In this document: positions 1-6,054 of the stretch, one piece after another | Numbering within the stretch: position 1 is the first letter of the stretch | Layout: each line of letters starts with the position of its first letter | NCBI GenBank assembly: GCA_030691835.1 | Contig: JAUYDO010000310.1 | Span: forward strand, 1-8,609 | Reading direction: 5' to 3' | Length of the DNA stretch: 8,609 bases | From: Dehalococcoidia bacterium | GTDB lineage: Bacteria > Chloroflexota > Dehalococcoidia > Dehalococcoidales > UBA3254 | Made by a program: the position numbers and the translations under genes | Notes under the pieces: model-generated | What the model was told of the DNA's origin: nothing | Database searches by the model: none | What the model saw: the letters and a program-made list of their open reading frames with translations, nothing else

Positions 1-2
1 CC

Positions 3-380
3 TTCGACACGGTGACCATGAGCAAGGAGTTCCACCAGAAGGTGGAGGATACATTGGATAAGTTCTTCAAGGCTCACACCAGGCAGGAGCTGAGCACCGG
101 GGCACAGCAGAGAGGCGTCTTTCTCCAGATTGTAGCTACGCCGAAGGACATTATGGAGAGCCGTCAGCTTGCCGAGCGGCAGTTCTGGGTTGACATACCT
201 CATCCCGAGCTGGGCAGGAGCATAAGGTATCCCGGCTCATTTGTCAAAGCCTCCGCGACCCCGTTGAAGCTAGAACGCAGGGCGCCGCTGATAGGCGAAC
301 ATAACGTAGAAATATATGAGAATGAGCTTGGCTTTACACAGGAGGAGATAGAAAAACTGAAGGCAAAAGGTGTCACATAG
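3..380 (+). CDS. CaiB/BaiF class III CoA-transferase, C-terminal part (5' end outside window)
   Basis: The reading frame is open from the window edge to the TAG at 378-380, giving the last 125 residues of what is normally a protein of about 400. The fragment matches the C-terminal part of family III CoA-transferases: a segment like 'QLAERQFWVDIPHPELG', followed by a hydrophobic strand, then the closing 'GEHNVEIYENELGFTQEEIEKL' pattern ('GxHNxxVYxxxLGxxxxEIxxL' in the family). These enzymes move CoA between carboxylic acids through a catalytic aspartate in the N-terminal half, which is not visible here. The stop codon overlaps the GTG start of the next CoA-transferase gene by one base (TAGTG), so the two are probably translationally coupled. 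The pair may form a heteromer, as in benzylsuccinate CoA-transferase BbsEF (inference). No substrate can be assigned. Confidence 0.9.
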   Translation, partial: FDTVTMSKEFHQKVEDTLDKFFKAHTRQELSTGAQQRGVFLQIVATPKDIMESRQLAERQFWVDIPHPELGRSIRYPGSFVKASATPLKLERRAPLIGEHNVEIYENELGFTQEEIEKLKAKGVT

Positions 381-1597
381 TGAAAGCGTTTGAAGGGCTG
401 AAAGTGCTGGATTTCTCGCGGGTCATCGCCGCGCCGCTGGCGACCGAGTACCTGGCTCAGTCGGGAGCAACGGTGGTGAAGGTGGAGTCGTCCGAGTCGC
501 TGGATAACCTGCGCATATCCGCTCCCTACAGAGACAACAAGCTGGGAGTTGACCGCAGTGGCTATTTCGCTGCCTACAACGGCGGCAAATACAGCCTCAG
601 CCTGGACCTCGGTCACCCCGGAGCAAAAACCGTAATCGAGCGCCTGGTCAGGTGGTGCGACGTGGTGGTGGAGAACTTCCGGCCCGGCACCACGGAGAAA
701 TTCGGTATTAGCTATGATGAACTCGTTAAGCTCAAGCCGGACATTATAATGCTCAGCACCTCGAACCAGGGGCAGACAGGTCCACAGGCTAAGACACCGG
801 GCTACGGCTTCACCCTGTGCGCCCTCAGTGGCTTAACCAGTATCACCGGATGGAGCGATAGACCGCAGTGTCACCCCTTCGGCGCTTTGACCGACTATAT
901 GACGCCGTGGCTGAGCCTGATTGCCCTGATTTCCGCTATTGAGCACCGGCGGCAAACAGGCGAAGGACAGTTCCTTGACGTCTCCCAGTACGAGTGCGGT
1001 CTTTACTTCCTGGCTCCGCTGTTGCTGGACTATGCGGTCAACGGGCATGAGCTAACGCGGCAGGGCAATAGCAGCCCGCATGCCGCGCCGCATGGCGCTT
1101 ACCCATGCAGAGGTGACCCGCCTCAGGCGGGCTGGTGCGCCATATCAGCAGGGAGTGAGCAGGAGTGGGTGACCTTTTGCCGCGTGATAGGTAAACCGGA
1201 GCTAGCCACCGACCCCCGCTTCTGTTCTCTGGAAAAGCGCAAAGCCAACGAAGATGAACTGGATGCCATCGTGGCTGAGTGGACAAGCCGGAGAACGGCG
1301 AAGGAAGTGATGGAAACACTGCAGAGAGCCGGTATAGCCGCCGGGGTGGTACAGAGCGCCGGGGATTTATTTGCCGACCCTCAGCTCAGGCACCGGCAGC
1401 ACTTCCATGTCCTGGAGCACCCTGAAATAGGTGCCATGAGCTATGAGGCGCCGGCGTTCCGTCTCTCGGAGACACCGCTGGAGATTGAAAGACCTGCGCC
1501 GTGCCTGGGACAGCACAACGAGTATGTCTGTAAAGAGCTGCTCGGTATACCTGATGATGAGTTCGTGCGGTTGCTGGCTGAAGGGGTGCTGAGCTAG
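380..1597 (+). CDS. CaiB/BaiF class III CoA-transferase (second of an overlapping pair)
   Basis: A complete 405-residue protein, the usual length for family III CoA-transferases. The GTG at 380 is chosen because the protein then begins 'MKAFEGLKVLDFSRVIAAPLAT', the family's standard N-terminus, and an AAGGTG sequence lies about eight bases upstream. Visible family signatures are the Rossmann-like start with 'LAQSGATVVKVE' (residues 25-36), 'NGGKYSLSLDL' (67-77), 'ADV'-like 'CDVVVENFRPG' (93-103), and 'PFGALTDYMTPW' (166-177), where Asp172 fits the catalytic aspartate that carries the acyl-CoA anhydride/thioester intermediates. The C-terminus ends in the typical 'GQHNEYVCKELLG' segment. It overlaps the preceding paralogue by one base and converges with the TetR gene, the stop codons being two bases apart. 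The reaction is acyl-CoA plus acid exchanging CoA, in the cytoplasm; donor and acceptor are unknown. Confidence 0.93.
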   Translation: MKAFEGLKVLDFSRVIAAPLATEYLAQSGATVVKVESSESLDNLRISAPYRDNKLGVDRSGYFAAYNGGKYSLSLDLGHPGAKTVIERLVRWCDVVVENFRPGTTEKFGISYDELVKLKPDIIMLSTSNQGQTGPQAKTPGYGFTLCALSGLTSITGWSDRPQCHPFGALTDYMTPWLSLIALISAIEHRRQTGEGQFLDVSQYECGLYFLAPLLLDYAVNGHELTRQGNSSPHAAPHGAYPCRGDPPQAGWCAISAGSEQEWVTFCRVIGKPELATDPRFCSLEKRKANEDELDAIVAEWTSRRTAKEVMETLQRAGIAAGVVQSAGDLFADPQLRHRQHFHVLEHPEIGAMSYEAPAFRLSETPLEIERPAPCLGQHNEYVCKELLGIPDDEFVRLLAEGVLS

Positions 1598-1599
1598 AT

Positions 1600-2229
1600 T
1601 TACCTAGGCTTAGTTTTTAGGTCCGGCGCCGTTTTTCCGCTTCTGAGCCCGTTCAGCACGAACTCGAACATGAAATCCGCAATCTGGTCGGCGGACAGCC
1701 TGCCCCTCGAAGAAAACCACACCCTGCTCCGGGTAATAATGGAAGTTATGGCAAAGCCTGCCAGCTTATCATCAACTTCAGCGAAGTCGCCTGATTCGAC
1801 GCCGTCACGGATGACCTTGCGCATAATCCGGTCATAGGCATCGCGGTACTCGATTATCTTTTTCCGGCGAGCGGGCGAAAGGTTCTTTAACCCGACGTCA
1901 AATAGTAGCCCTGAGGAACGCCTGTAGCCCAGCACATGGTGGATATTCCGCTGAATCAACATCCGCAGTCGCTCAACCGGACTATGTGCACTATCGTTCT
2001 CCAGGTCGGCTATAAGCGAAATCTGTCTCTCCAGACCCTCCCGGAGTATCTCGTAAAGAAGCTGTTCCTTGTTGCTGAAGTAGTTATAAACGTTGCTGGG
2101 CTCAAAGCCGCAGGCACCGGCTATGTCCCTGATGCTCGTTTTATCATACCCTTTGACCCAGAAAAGCTCCCTGGCTTTATCCAGTATCTTTTTCTTCTGG
2201 GCGGCGCTGCGCTTGAGCCTGCTTACCAT
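1600..2229 (-). CDS. TetR-family transcriptional repressor, probably acyl-CoA responsive
   Basis: A 209-residue protein with the classic TetR N-terminal DNA-binding domain: 'KKKILDKARELFWVKGYDKTSIRDIA' (12-37), then the helix-turn-helix 'GACGFEPSNVYNYFSNKEQLLYEIL' (38-62). The C-terminal half is helical and ends with 'RVWFSSRGRLSADQIADFMFEFVLNGL', a pattern common in TetR regulators of fatty-acid, steroid and branched acyl-CoA breakdown (FadR/KstR2-like C-terminal domains). The ATG (complement of 2227-2229) has a GGTGA seven bases upstream as a modest ribosome site. The gene is divergent from the ene-reductase gene. Palindromes just downstream of both inferred start sites (2249-2268 and 2363-2380) suggest that it represses itself and the reductase block. 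An acyl-CoA made from the pathway substrate is the likely inducer, but that is inference from family and context. KstR2-like or generic TetR are the alternatives. Confidence 0.93.
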   Translation of the reverse strand: MVSRLKRSAAQKKKILDKARELFWVKGYDKTSIRDIAGACGFEPSNVYNYFSNKEQLLYEILREGLERQISLIADLENDSAHSPVERLRMLIQRNIHHVLGYRRSSGLLFDVGLKNLSPARRKKIIEYRDAYDRIMRKVIRDGVESGDFAEVDDKLAGFAITSIITRSRVWFSSRGRLSADQIADFMFEFVLNGLRSGKTAPDLKTKPR

Positions 2230-2248
2230 CTAATCATCACCGGTAATA

Positions 2249-2268
2249 AGAATGAACATTCATTCATC
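2249..2268. promoter_or_regulatory. TetR operator O1 (left, in the tetR leader)
   Basis: The core is a perfect palindrome GAATGAA-CA-TTCATTC (2250-2265). Read on the minus strand, 2266 to 2249 matches 16 of 18 positions of the Bacillus subtilis FadR box as I recall it (TGAATGAMTANTCATTCA). In the other possible register, minus strand 2268 to 2251 reads GATGAAT-GAAT-GTTCATT, which agrees with 12 of 14 arm positions of the right-hand operator at 2363-2380. It lies immediately downstream of the inferred tetR start site, fitting autorepression. Confidence 0.7.
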
Positions 2269-2279
2269 GATTATTCAAT

Positions 2280-2308
2280 AAAATAGCATAGCAAACTGAT
2301 TTTGTCAA
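2280..2308 (-). promoter_or_regulatory. sigma70-type promoter of the tetR gene
   Basis: On the minus strand there is a perfect -35 TTGACA (complement of 2303-2308) and, after 17 bases, a -10 TATTTT (complement of 2280-2285, four of six to TATAAT). The predicted start near 2273 lies just before the palindrome at 2249-2268, so a bound repressor would block transcription. The assignment rests on sequence match only. Confidence 0.65.
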
Positions 2309-2321
2309 TCAGCTTCGGGAC

Positions 2322-2350
2322 TTGACAAAAATCTTTTATTGTGGTACTTT
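2322..2350 (+). promoter_or_regulatory. sigma70-type promoter of the reductase operon (extended -10)
   Basis: A perfect -35 TTGACA (2322-2327), a 17-base spacer and a -10 TACTTT (2345-2350) preceded by TGG at 2342-2344, which is an extended -10 (TGn). Transcription should begin near 2357, about 70 bases before the reductase ATG, with the palindrome at 2363-2380 just downstream. The -35 box is back-to-back with that of the divergent tetR promoter, inside a nine-base inverted repeat (TTTTGTCAA 2300-2308, TTGACAAAA 2322-2330). Confidence 0.7.
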
Positions 2351-2362
2351 ATGAATTCAAAG

Positions 2363-2380
2363 AATGAACGCTTGTTCATT
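2363..2380. promoter_or_regulatory. TetR operator O2 (right, in the reductase leader)
   Basis: A perfect inverted repeat AATGAAC-GCTT-GTTCATT, 7-base arms with a 4-base spacer, typical in size and style for TetR-family operators. It begins about six bases after the predicted transcription start of the reductase operon, so binding there would block RNA polymerase. A further small palindrome TGAATATTCA (2380-2389) abuts it and could extend the protected region. Confidence 0.75.
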
Positions 2381-2428
2381 GAATATTCATGAAGATAGAA
2401 CCCAATAAATAATAAGACGGAGGAAGTC

Positions 2429-3748
2429 ATGGAGTTCAAGAAACTGTTCGAACCTATCAAAATAGGACCGGTGGAAATCAAGAACCGTATCGTCATGGCG
2501 CCGATGAACGTGCACATGGCGAACGCGGATGGCAGTGTCAGTGAGCAGGAGCTCTGCTACTACGCCGCCAGGGCTAAGGGCGGTGTGGGCTTGATTTATT
2601 ACGGCTGTGTGCTCGCCAGCCAGCGCGCCTGGGAACAGCACGGCTTGATGATTGACTCGCTCTTCGACCCGGGGCGGCACATGACCGGTGCCTGCGACAT
2701 GGCTGAGACCATCCATCACTTCGGCGCCAAGGCATTCATTCAGCTCAGCCCCGGCTTCGGCAGACAGCAGAGATACTGGAGGACGCCGCTCTACTCCGCC
2801 TCCGGGGGTATCCCGATGGATGCGAAGTTATGTGAAGAGAGCACGCCAGACGTGCTCAAGCCATACATGGGCGTCAAGCCGGATATTAAGCTCCCGTACA
2901 CCAATGTTCCCAGAGAGATGACCGTCGCTGAAATCAAGCAGGACATTGCTGATTTCATTAAAGCGGCGGACCTCGCTATCGTGGCTGGCTTTGACGGCGT
3001 TGAGACTCACTCCCCGCATGGCTACCTCCTGCACCAGTTCCTATCTCCGCGCACCAACAAGCGGACTGACGAATATGGTGGCTCGCTGGAGAAACGCGCC
3101 AGGTTCCTGCTTGAGTTAATAGAGGGACTACGTGACCACTTTGGTCCTGACCTTCCTATCTCGGTGCGCTTGAGCGGCGCCGAGCATGTCGAGGGCGGCA
3201 TCACCCCGGAAGACATGCGCAAGACCGCCAAGCTCTGCGAGAACGCGGGCGCGAACGTCATCAGCCTGTCCGACGGCTGTTTTGAAGCCTTCAGGTACTT
3301 CTTCCCTGAGAAGGAGAACACCCACATCCTTGAGGAGCAGGGCAAGAAGCTGAAGAAAGTCGTTGACATCCCGATTATCTCCTTCAGCATCCATGACCCG
3401 GAGCTGGCGGAGTCAGCTATTGCTTCAGGTCAGACCGACATGATATCCATGGGCAGACAGCTCATTGCCGACCCCGAATGGCCCAACAAGGTCAGAGAAG
3501 GCAGAATCAAGGATATCGTGCGCTGTCAACGCGAGTTCGCCTGCCTGGCATCCCTATACAGGGAGGGCGGCATCCGCTGTATCATGAACCCCAATGTGGG
3601 TAGAGAAAGATATATGCCCGAGTACTGGCCGCAGAAGCGCTCCGTCAGGATACCGGAGACCCTGGCAAGGGTGCGCGGCATCAAGCAGACCTACACCGTA
3701 TCGCCGACAACCGGTAGAAAGCTGAAGATACTGGACCAGGCACCTTAG
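2429..3748 (+). CDS. FMN-dependent ene-reductase of the old yellow enzyme / 2,4-dienoyl-CoA reductase family, TIM-barrel only
   Basis: A 439-residue protein starting at an ATG with GGAGG five bases upstream. It shows the flavin TIM barrel: 'PVEIKNRIVMAPM' (14-26), 'QLSPGFGRQ' (105-113), 'GFDGVETHSPHGYLLHQFLSPRTNKRTDEYGGSLEKRARF' (188-226) with the active-site pair His194/His197, and the FMN phosphate-binding 'MGRQLIADPEWPNKVREG' (341-358). These enzymes reduce an activated C=C bond using FMN. FadH- and BaiCD-like relatives are about 640-680 residues, with a 4Fe-4S cluster and a C-terminal FAD/NAD(P) domain. Here the protein ends soon after the cluster region, and the cluster motif CxxCxxxCx11C is reduced to Cys366-x5-Cys372-x11-Cys384. 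The last 50 residues are unlike any domain I recognise. It is the first gene after the operator-controlled promoter, so it is probably repressed by the TetR protein. The substrate, perhaps an unsaturated acyl-CoA, is inferred from neighbours. Confidence 0.9.
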   Translation: MEFKKLFEPIKIGPVEIKNRIVMAPMNVHMANADGSVSEQELCYYAARAKGGVGLIYYGCVLASQRAWEQHGLMIDSLFDPGRHMTGACDMAETIHHFGAKAFIQLSPGFGRQQRYWRTPLYSASGGIPMDAKLCEESTPDVLKPYMGVKPDIKLPYTNVPREMTVAEIKQDIADFIKAADLAIVAGFDGVETHSPHGYLLHQFLSPRTNKRTDEYGGSLEKRARFLLELIEGLRDHFGPDLPISVRLSGAEHVEGGITPEDMRKTAKLCENAGANVISLSDGCFEAFRYFFPEKENTHILEEQGKKLKKVVDIPIISFSIHDPELAESAIASGQTDMISMGRQLIADPEWPNKVREGRIKDIVRCQREFACLASLYREGGIRCIMNPNVGRERYMPEYWPQKRSVRIPETLARVRGIKQTYTVSPTTGRKLKILDQAP

Positions 3749-3760
3749 CTCAATAGTTAC

Positions 3761-3784
3761 GAAGAGGGGCGCTTGCCCCTCTTC
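3761..3784 (+). other. Strong hairpin between the reductase and crotonase-fold genes
   Basis: A perfect 10-base stem GAAGAGGGGC / GCCCCTCTTC with a GCTT loop lies 12 bases after the reductase stop and 31 bases before the next start. No run of T follows, so it is not a standard intrinsic terminator. It may protect the 3' end of the upstream message, cause partial termination or set relative expression within the operon. Confidence 0.6.
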
Positions 3785-3815
3785 CAGTCTTACATCCATA
3801 AAACAGGGGGAAACC

Positions 3816-4709
3816 ATGGCTGAAGAAAAGAAGCACGGCAAGTATGACACTATTATCTTTGAACCCGGTCCCGTAACCAGGATAATCCACGATGAGCCGG
3901 ACATAAGGAACCCGCTGACCGGTAAATTCATTCTCGAGTTCAAGGACGCACTGCAGAGATTACAGCGCGACAAAGAGGCGAGGGTGGGTGTCATTCTGGC
4001 TACCGGACCCGTGTTCTGCGCCGGGCACAACCTCGGTTTCGTGTCCACATTACAGGAGTGGAAGCCGAGTGAACCCAGCGTCCTCTGGGAAGAGGACTGG
4101 CGTGCGCAGATGGACTTCATGCGGGACAACCTCTATTACCCGCTGTGGGACTGCACCATTCCACTGGTGGTCGGGGTGCAGGGAGGCGCTTATACCGGCG
4201 GTGTCGAGTTCACCATGATGTGCGATATCGTGGTCGCCGCAGAAGGCACAGTCTTTGATTATGGCACGGCTCACGTCACCGGAATTGGCAATGAGAACAT
4301 GCTCCTCTACCACCTCGGCTGGCGCAGAGCGCTGGAGGTGTACCTGACCGGGTGGAACTTCACCGCCGAGGATGCCGAGCGCTGGGGCGCGGTGAATAAG
4401 GTCGTGCCCCAGGACCAGCTTGAGACAGAGGTTATGCGCTATGCCAATCTCATTGCCAGGATGCCGCCGGAAGCCCCGAGGCTTATCAAGGAAAACCTGA
4501 AGTTCGCCATGAACCAGATGGGAGCGCGGAATGCTATCTTCTTCGGCACCAAGACCAATATCCTGGGACACCTGGCTAGCGTCACGCCGCGAGAAAAAGA
4601 GTTTTACACCATCATGAAGAAACAGGGCATGAGAGCCGGACTTGAGTTCCGGGACAAGCCCTTCGAGGAGCTAGGCTACACCCGGAAGCCAAAACCGAGG
4701 ACAAAATAA
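3816..4709 (+). CDS. Enoyl-CoA hydratase/isomerase (crotonase-fold) protein
   Basis: A 297-residue protein with an ATG five bases after AGGGGG. Crotonase-fold signatures are present: 'VGVILATGPVFCAGHNLGFV' (57-76), where the FCAG segment forms one half of the oxyanion hole, and 'PLVVGVQGGAYTGGVEFTMMCDIVVAAEGTVFDYG' (116-150), which gives the second half. Glu131 aligns with the first catalytic glutamate of rat mitochondrial hydratase (Glu144). The second one (Glu164, in 'FGQPE') aligns with Thr151 in 'FDYGT', so the normal syn-hydration pair is incomplete. The length is slightly above the usual 260, with an insertion around 80-100 rich in Trp and Glu. Possible activities are isomerase, hydrolase, decarboxylase or an atypical hydratase on an acyl-CoA; the sequence does not decide. 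It sits 67 bases after the reductase gene and 28 before a CoA-transferase gene, in one probable operon. Confidence 0.9.
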   Translation: MAEEKKHGKYDTIIFEPGPVTRIIHDEPDIRNPLTGKFILEFKDALQRLQRDKEARVGVILATGPVFCAGHNLGFVSTLQEWKPSEPSVLWEEDWRAQMDFMRDNLYYPLWDCTIPLVVGVQGGAYTGGVEFTMMCDIVVAAEGTVFDYGTAHVTGIGNENMLLYHLGWRRALEVYLTGWNFTAEDAERWGAVNKVVPQDQLETEVMRYANLIARMPPEAPRLIKENLKFAMNQMGARNAIFFGTKTNILGHLASVTPREKEFYTIMKKQGMRAGLEFRDKPFEELGYTRKPKPRTK

Positions 4710-4737
4710 GAAATGGCACTTGAGATAGGGTGAACTG

Positions 4738-5955
4738 ATGGGTCCACTCAATGGAATCAGAGTACTGGAAGCCGCATCGGTGCTGAACGGACCGGTGACC
4801 GGCTACATGCTGGGCGACCTCGGCGCCGAGGTAATAAAGATTGAGCCGCCGGGCACCGGCGACCCCAGCCGCGGTTACCAGACACTGTTCGACGTCGTGA
4901 TGTCCCTGCCCGATGGCGGCAGTCTGCTATTTGAATCGGCGAACCGCAACAAAAAGAGCATCGTCCTCGACCTTAAAAATGAAGCGGGAAAAGATATATT
5001 TCGTAAGCTCATCGAGAAGTCAGATGTCTTCATCACCAACTTCAGTAAGAAATCCATCCGCGAGCTGGACATCGGCTACGCTACCCTCAGCCAGTACAAT
5101 ACGCGACTCGTCTATGCCGCCACCACCACCTTCGGCAGTAAGGGGCGGCTGAGCGAAAGGCGCGGCTATGACATGGTGGCCCAGGCGGTCTCCGGCGCTA
5201 TGTGGCTCTTCGGCGACCGGGACTCCCCGGAGCCGTCGATTGCAGTTGGCTCCATCTTCGACCAGATAAGCGCCTCGATGCTCGCCTACGGTATCCTGGC
5301 GGCACTGGTCGCGCGCGAGCGCATCGGTATCGGGCAGGAGGTCGAGTCCTCACTGCTGGCGGGAGCTATCCACCTCCAGGCACAGAACATAAACGCCTTT
5401 CTCTGGCGCGGTCGTGCCATGGCGCGCTTCTCACGGCGCAGATGCCGCAACCCGCTGACCAACTACTACAAGTGCGCCGATGACAAATGGATTCTGCTCA
5501 GCGAGCCGCAGTCGGCGAGGTACTGGCACGACTTCTGCACCTCCCTCGGCATGCCGGAGCTTGAGAACGACCCGCTATACAATACCGCCGAAGCGCGCAG
5601 GGAGAACTATGCCGACTTCATTGCCCTGCTTGACCGCGTCTTCGCCACCAAGCCCAGAGATGAGTGGCTGAGAATATTTGATAAATACGATTTCGTGTAT
5701 TCGCCCGTCTATGATTACGCCGATATGGCTAACGAGCCGCAGGTGATGGAAAACCAGTACCTGGTAGAGATGGAGCACCCGACCATGGGCAAGGTAAAGA
5801 CCATCGGGTTCCCGGTGCAGTTCTCGAAGACCCCGGCGTCCATCCAGTGCTCCGCTCCCCAGTTCGGCGCTCATACCGAACAGGTGCTCCAGGAGCTACT
5901 GGGCTGCTCCTGGGAAGAAATAGCGAAGCTACGTGAGCAAGGAGCATTCGGGTAA
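4738..5955 (+). CDS. CaiB/BaiF class III CoA-transferase (operon member)
   Basis: A complete 405-residue protein. The ATG start follows an AGGGTGA ribosome site and gives the family N-terminus 'MGPLNGIRVLEAASVLNGPVTGYMLGDLGAEVIKIEPP'. Further signatures are 'NRNKKSIVLDLKNEAGKDIF' (69-88), 'SDVFITNFSKKSIRELDIGY' (95-114, where the usual 'NFRPG' has become NFSKK), and 'VGSIFDQISASMLAYGILAALVARERIGIGQEVESSL' (170-206) with Asp175 as the likely catalytic residue. The C-terminus has 'QYLVEMEHPTMGKVKTIGFPVQFSKTP' and 'GAHTEQVLQELLGCSWEEI'. It is only loosely similar to the two CoA-transferases at the left of the window, so it probably handles a different acid or a different step. The 28-base gap to the crotonase-fold gene supports co-transcription. 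Confidence 0.92.
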   Translation: MGPLNGIRVLEAASVLNGPVTGYMLGDLGAEVIKIEPPGTGDPSRGYQTLFDVVMSLPDGGSLLFESANRNKKSIVLDLKNEAGKDIFRKLIEKSDVFITNFSKKSIRELDIGYATLSQYNTRLVYAATTTFGSKGRLSERRGYDMVAQAVSGAMWLFGDRDSPEPSIAVGSIFDQISASMLAYGILAALVARERIGIGQEVESSLLAGAIHLQAQNINAFLWRGRAMARFSRRRCRNPLTNYYKCADDKWILLSEPQSARYWHDFCTSLGMPELENDPLYNTAEARRENYADFIALLDRVFATKPRDEWLRIFDKYDFVYSPVYDYADMANEPQVMENQYLVEMEHPTMGKVKTIGFPVQFSKTPASIQCSAPQFGAHTEQVLQELLGCSWEEIAKLREQGAFG

Positions 5956-6054
5956 AACCAGACCATACCTGAACCACGTTTTCCCAGAAGACACGTTTGC
6001 CTATCACCGACACCTTTATTTTTCATTGCTGGGGCACCGAAAGGAGGTTAACTG

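Noticed and set aside
2271..2281. TTATT-C-AATAA palindrome as a third operator
   Set aside because: It is simple A/T-rich sequence lying over the -10 and start of the tetR promoter and does not match the AATGAA-type half-sites.
1936..2286. Plus-strand open frame of 116 residues opposite the tetR gene
   Set aside because: It is antisense to clear TetR helix-turn-helix coding sequence and runs into the control region. Its protein has no family features.
2305..2517. Minus-strand open frame of 70 residues crossing the divergent control region
   Set aside because: It covers the promoter and operator of the reductase operon and the start of that gene in the opposite strand, has no ribosome site or recognisable motif, and is explained as a shadow.
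3700..3815. Possible frameshift removing the C-terminal domain of the ene-reductase
   Set aside because: Only 67 bases separate its stop from the next gene, and the downstream frames encode a crotonase-fold protein, so no remnant of a flavin/NAD domain is present.
3554..4129. Minus-strand open frame of 191 residues over the reductase end and crotonase-fold start
   Set aside because: It lies opposite two well-supported genes and the hairpin between them, with a composition typical of a reverse-strand shadow.
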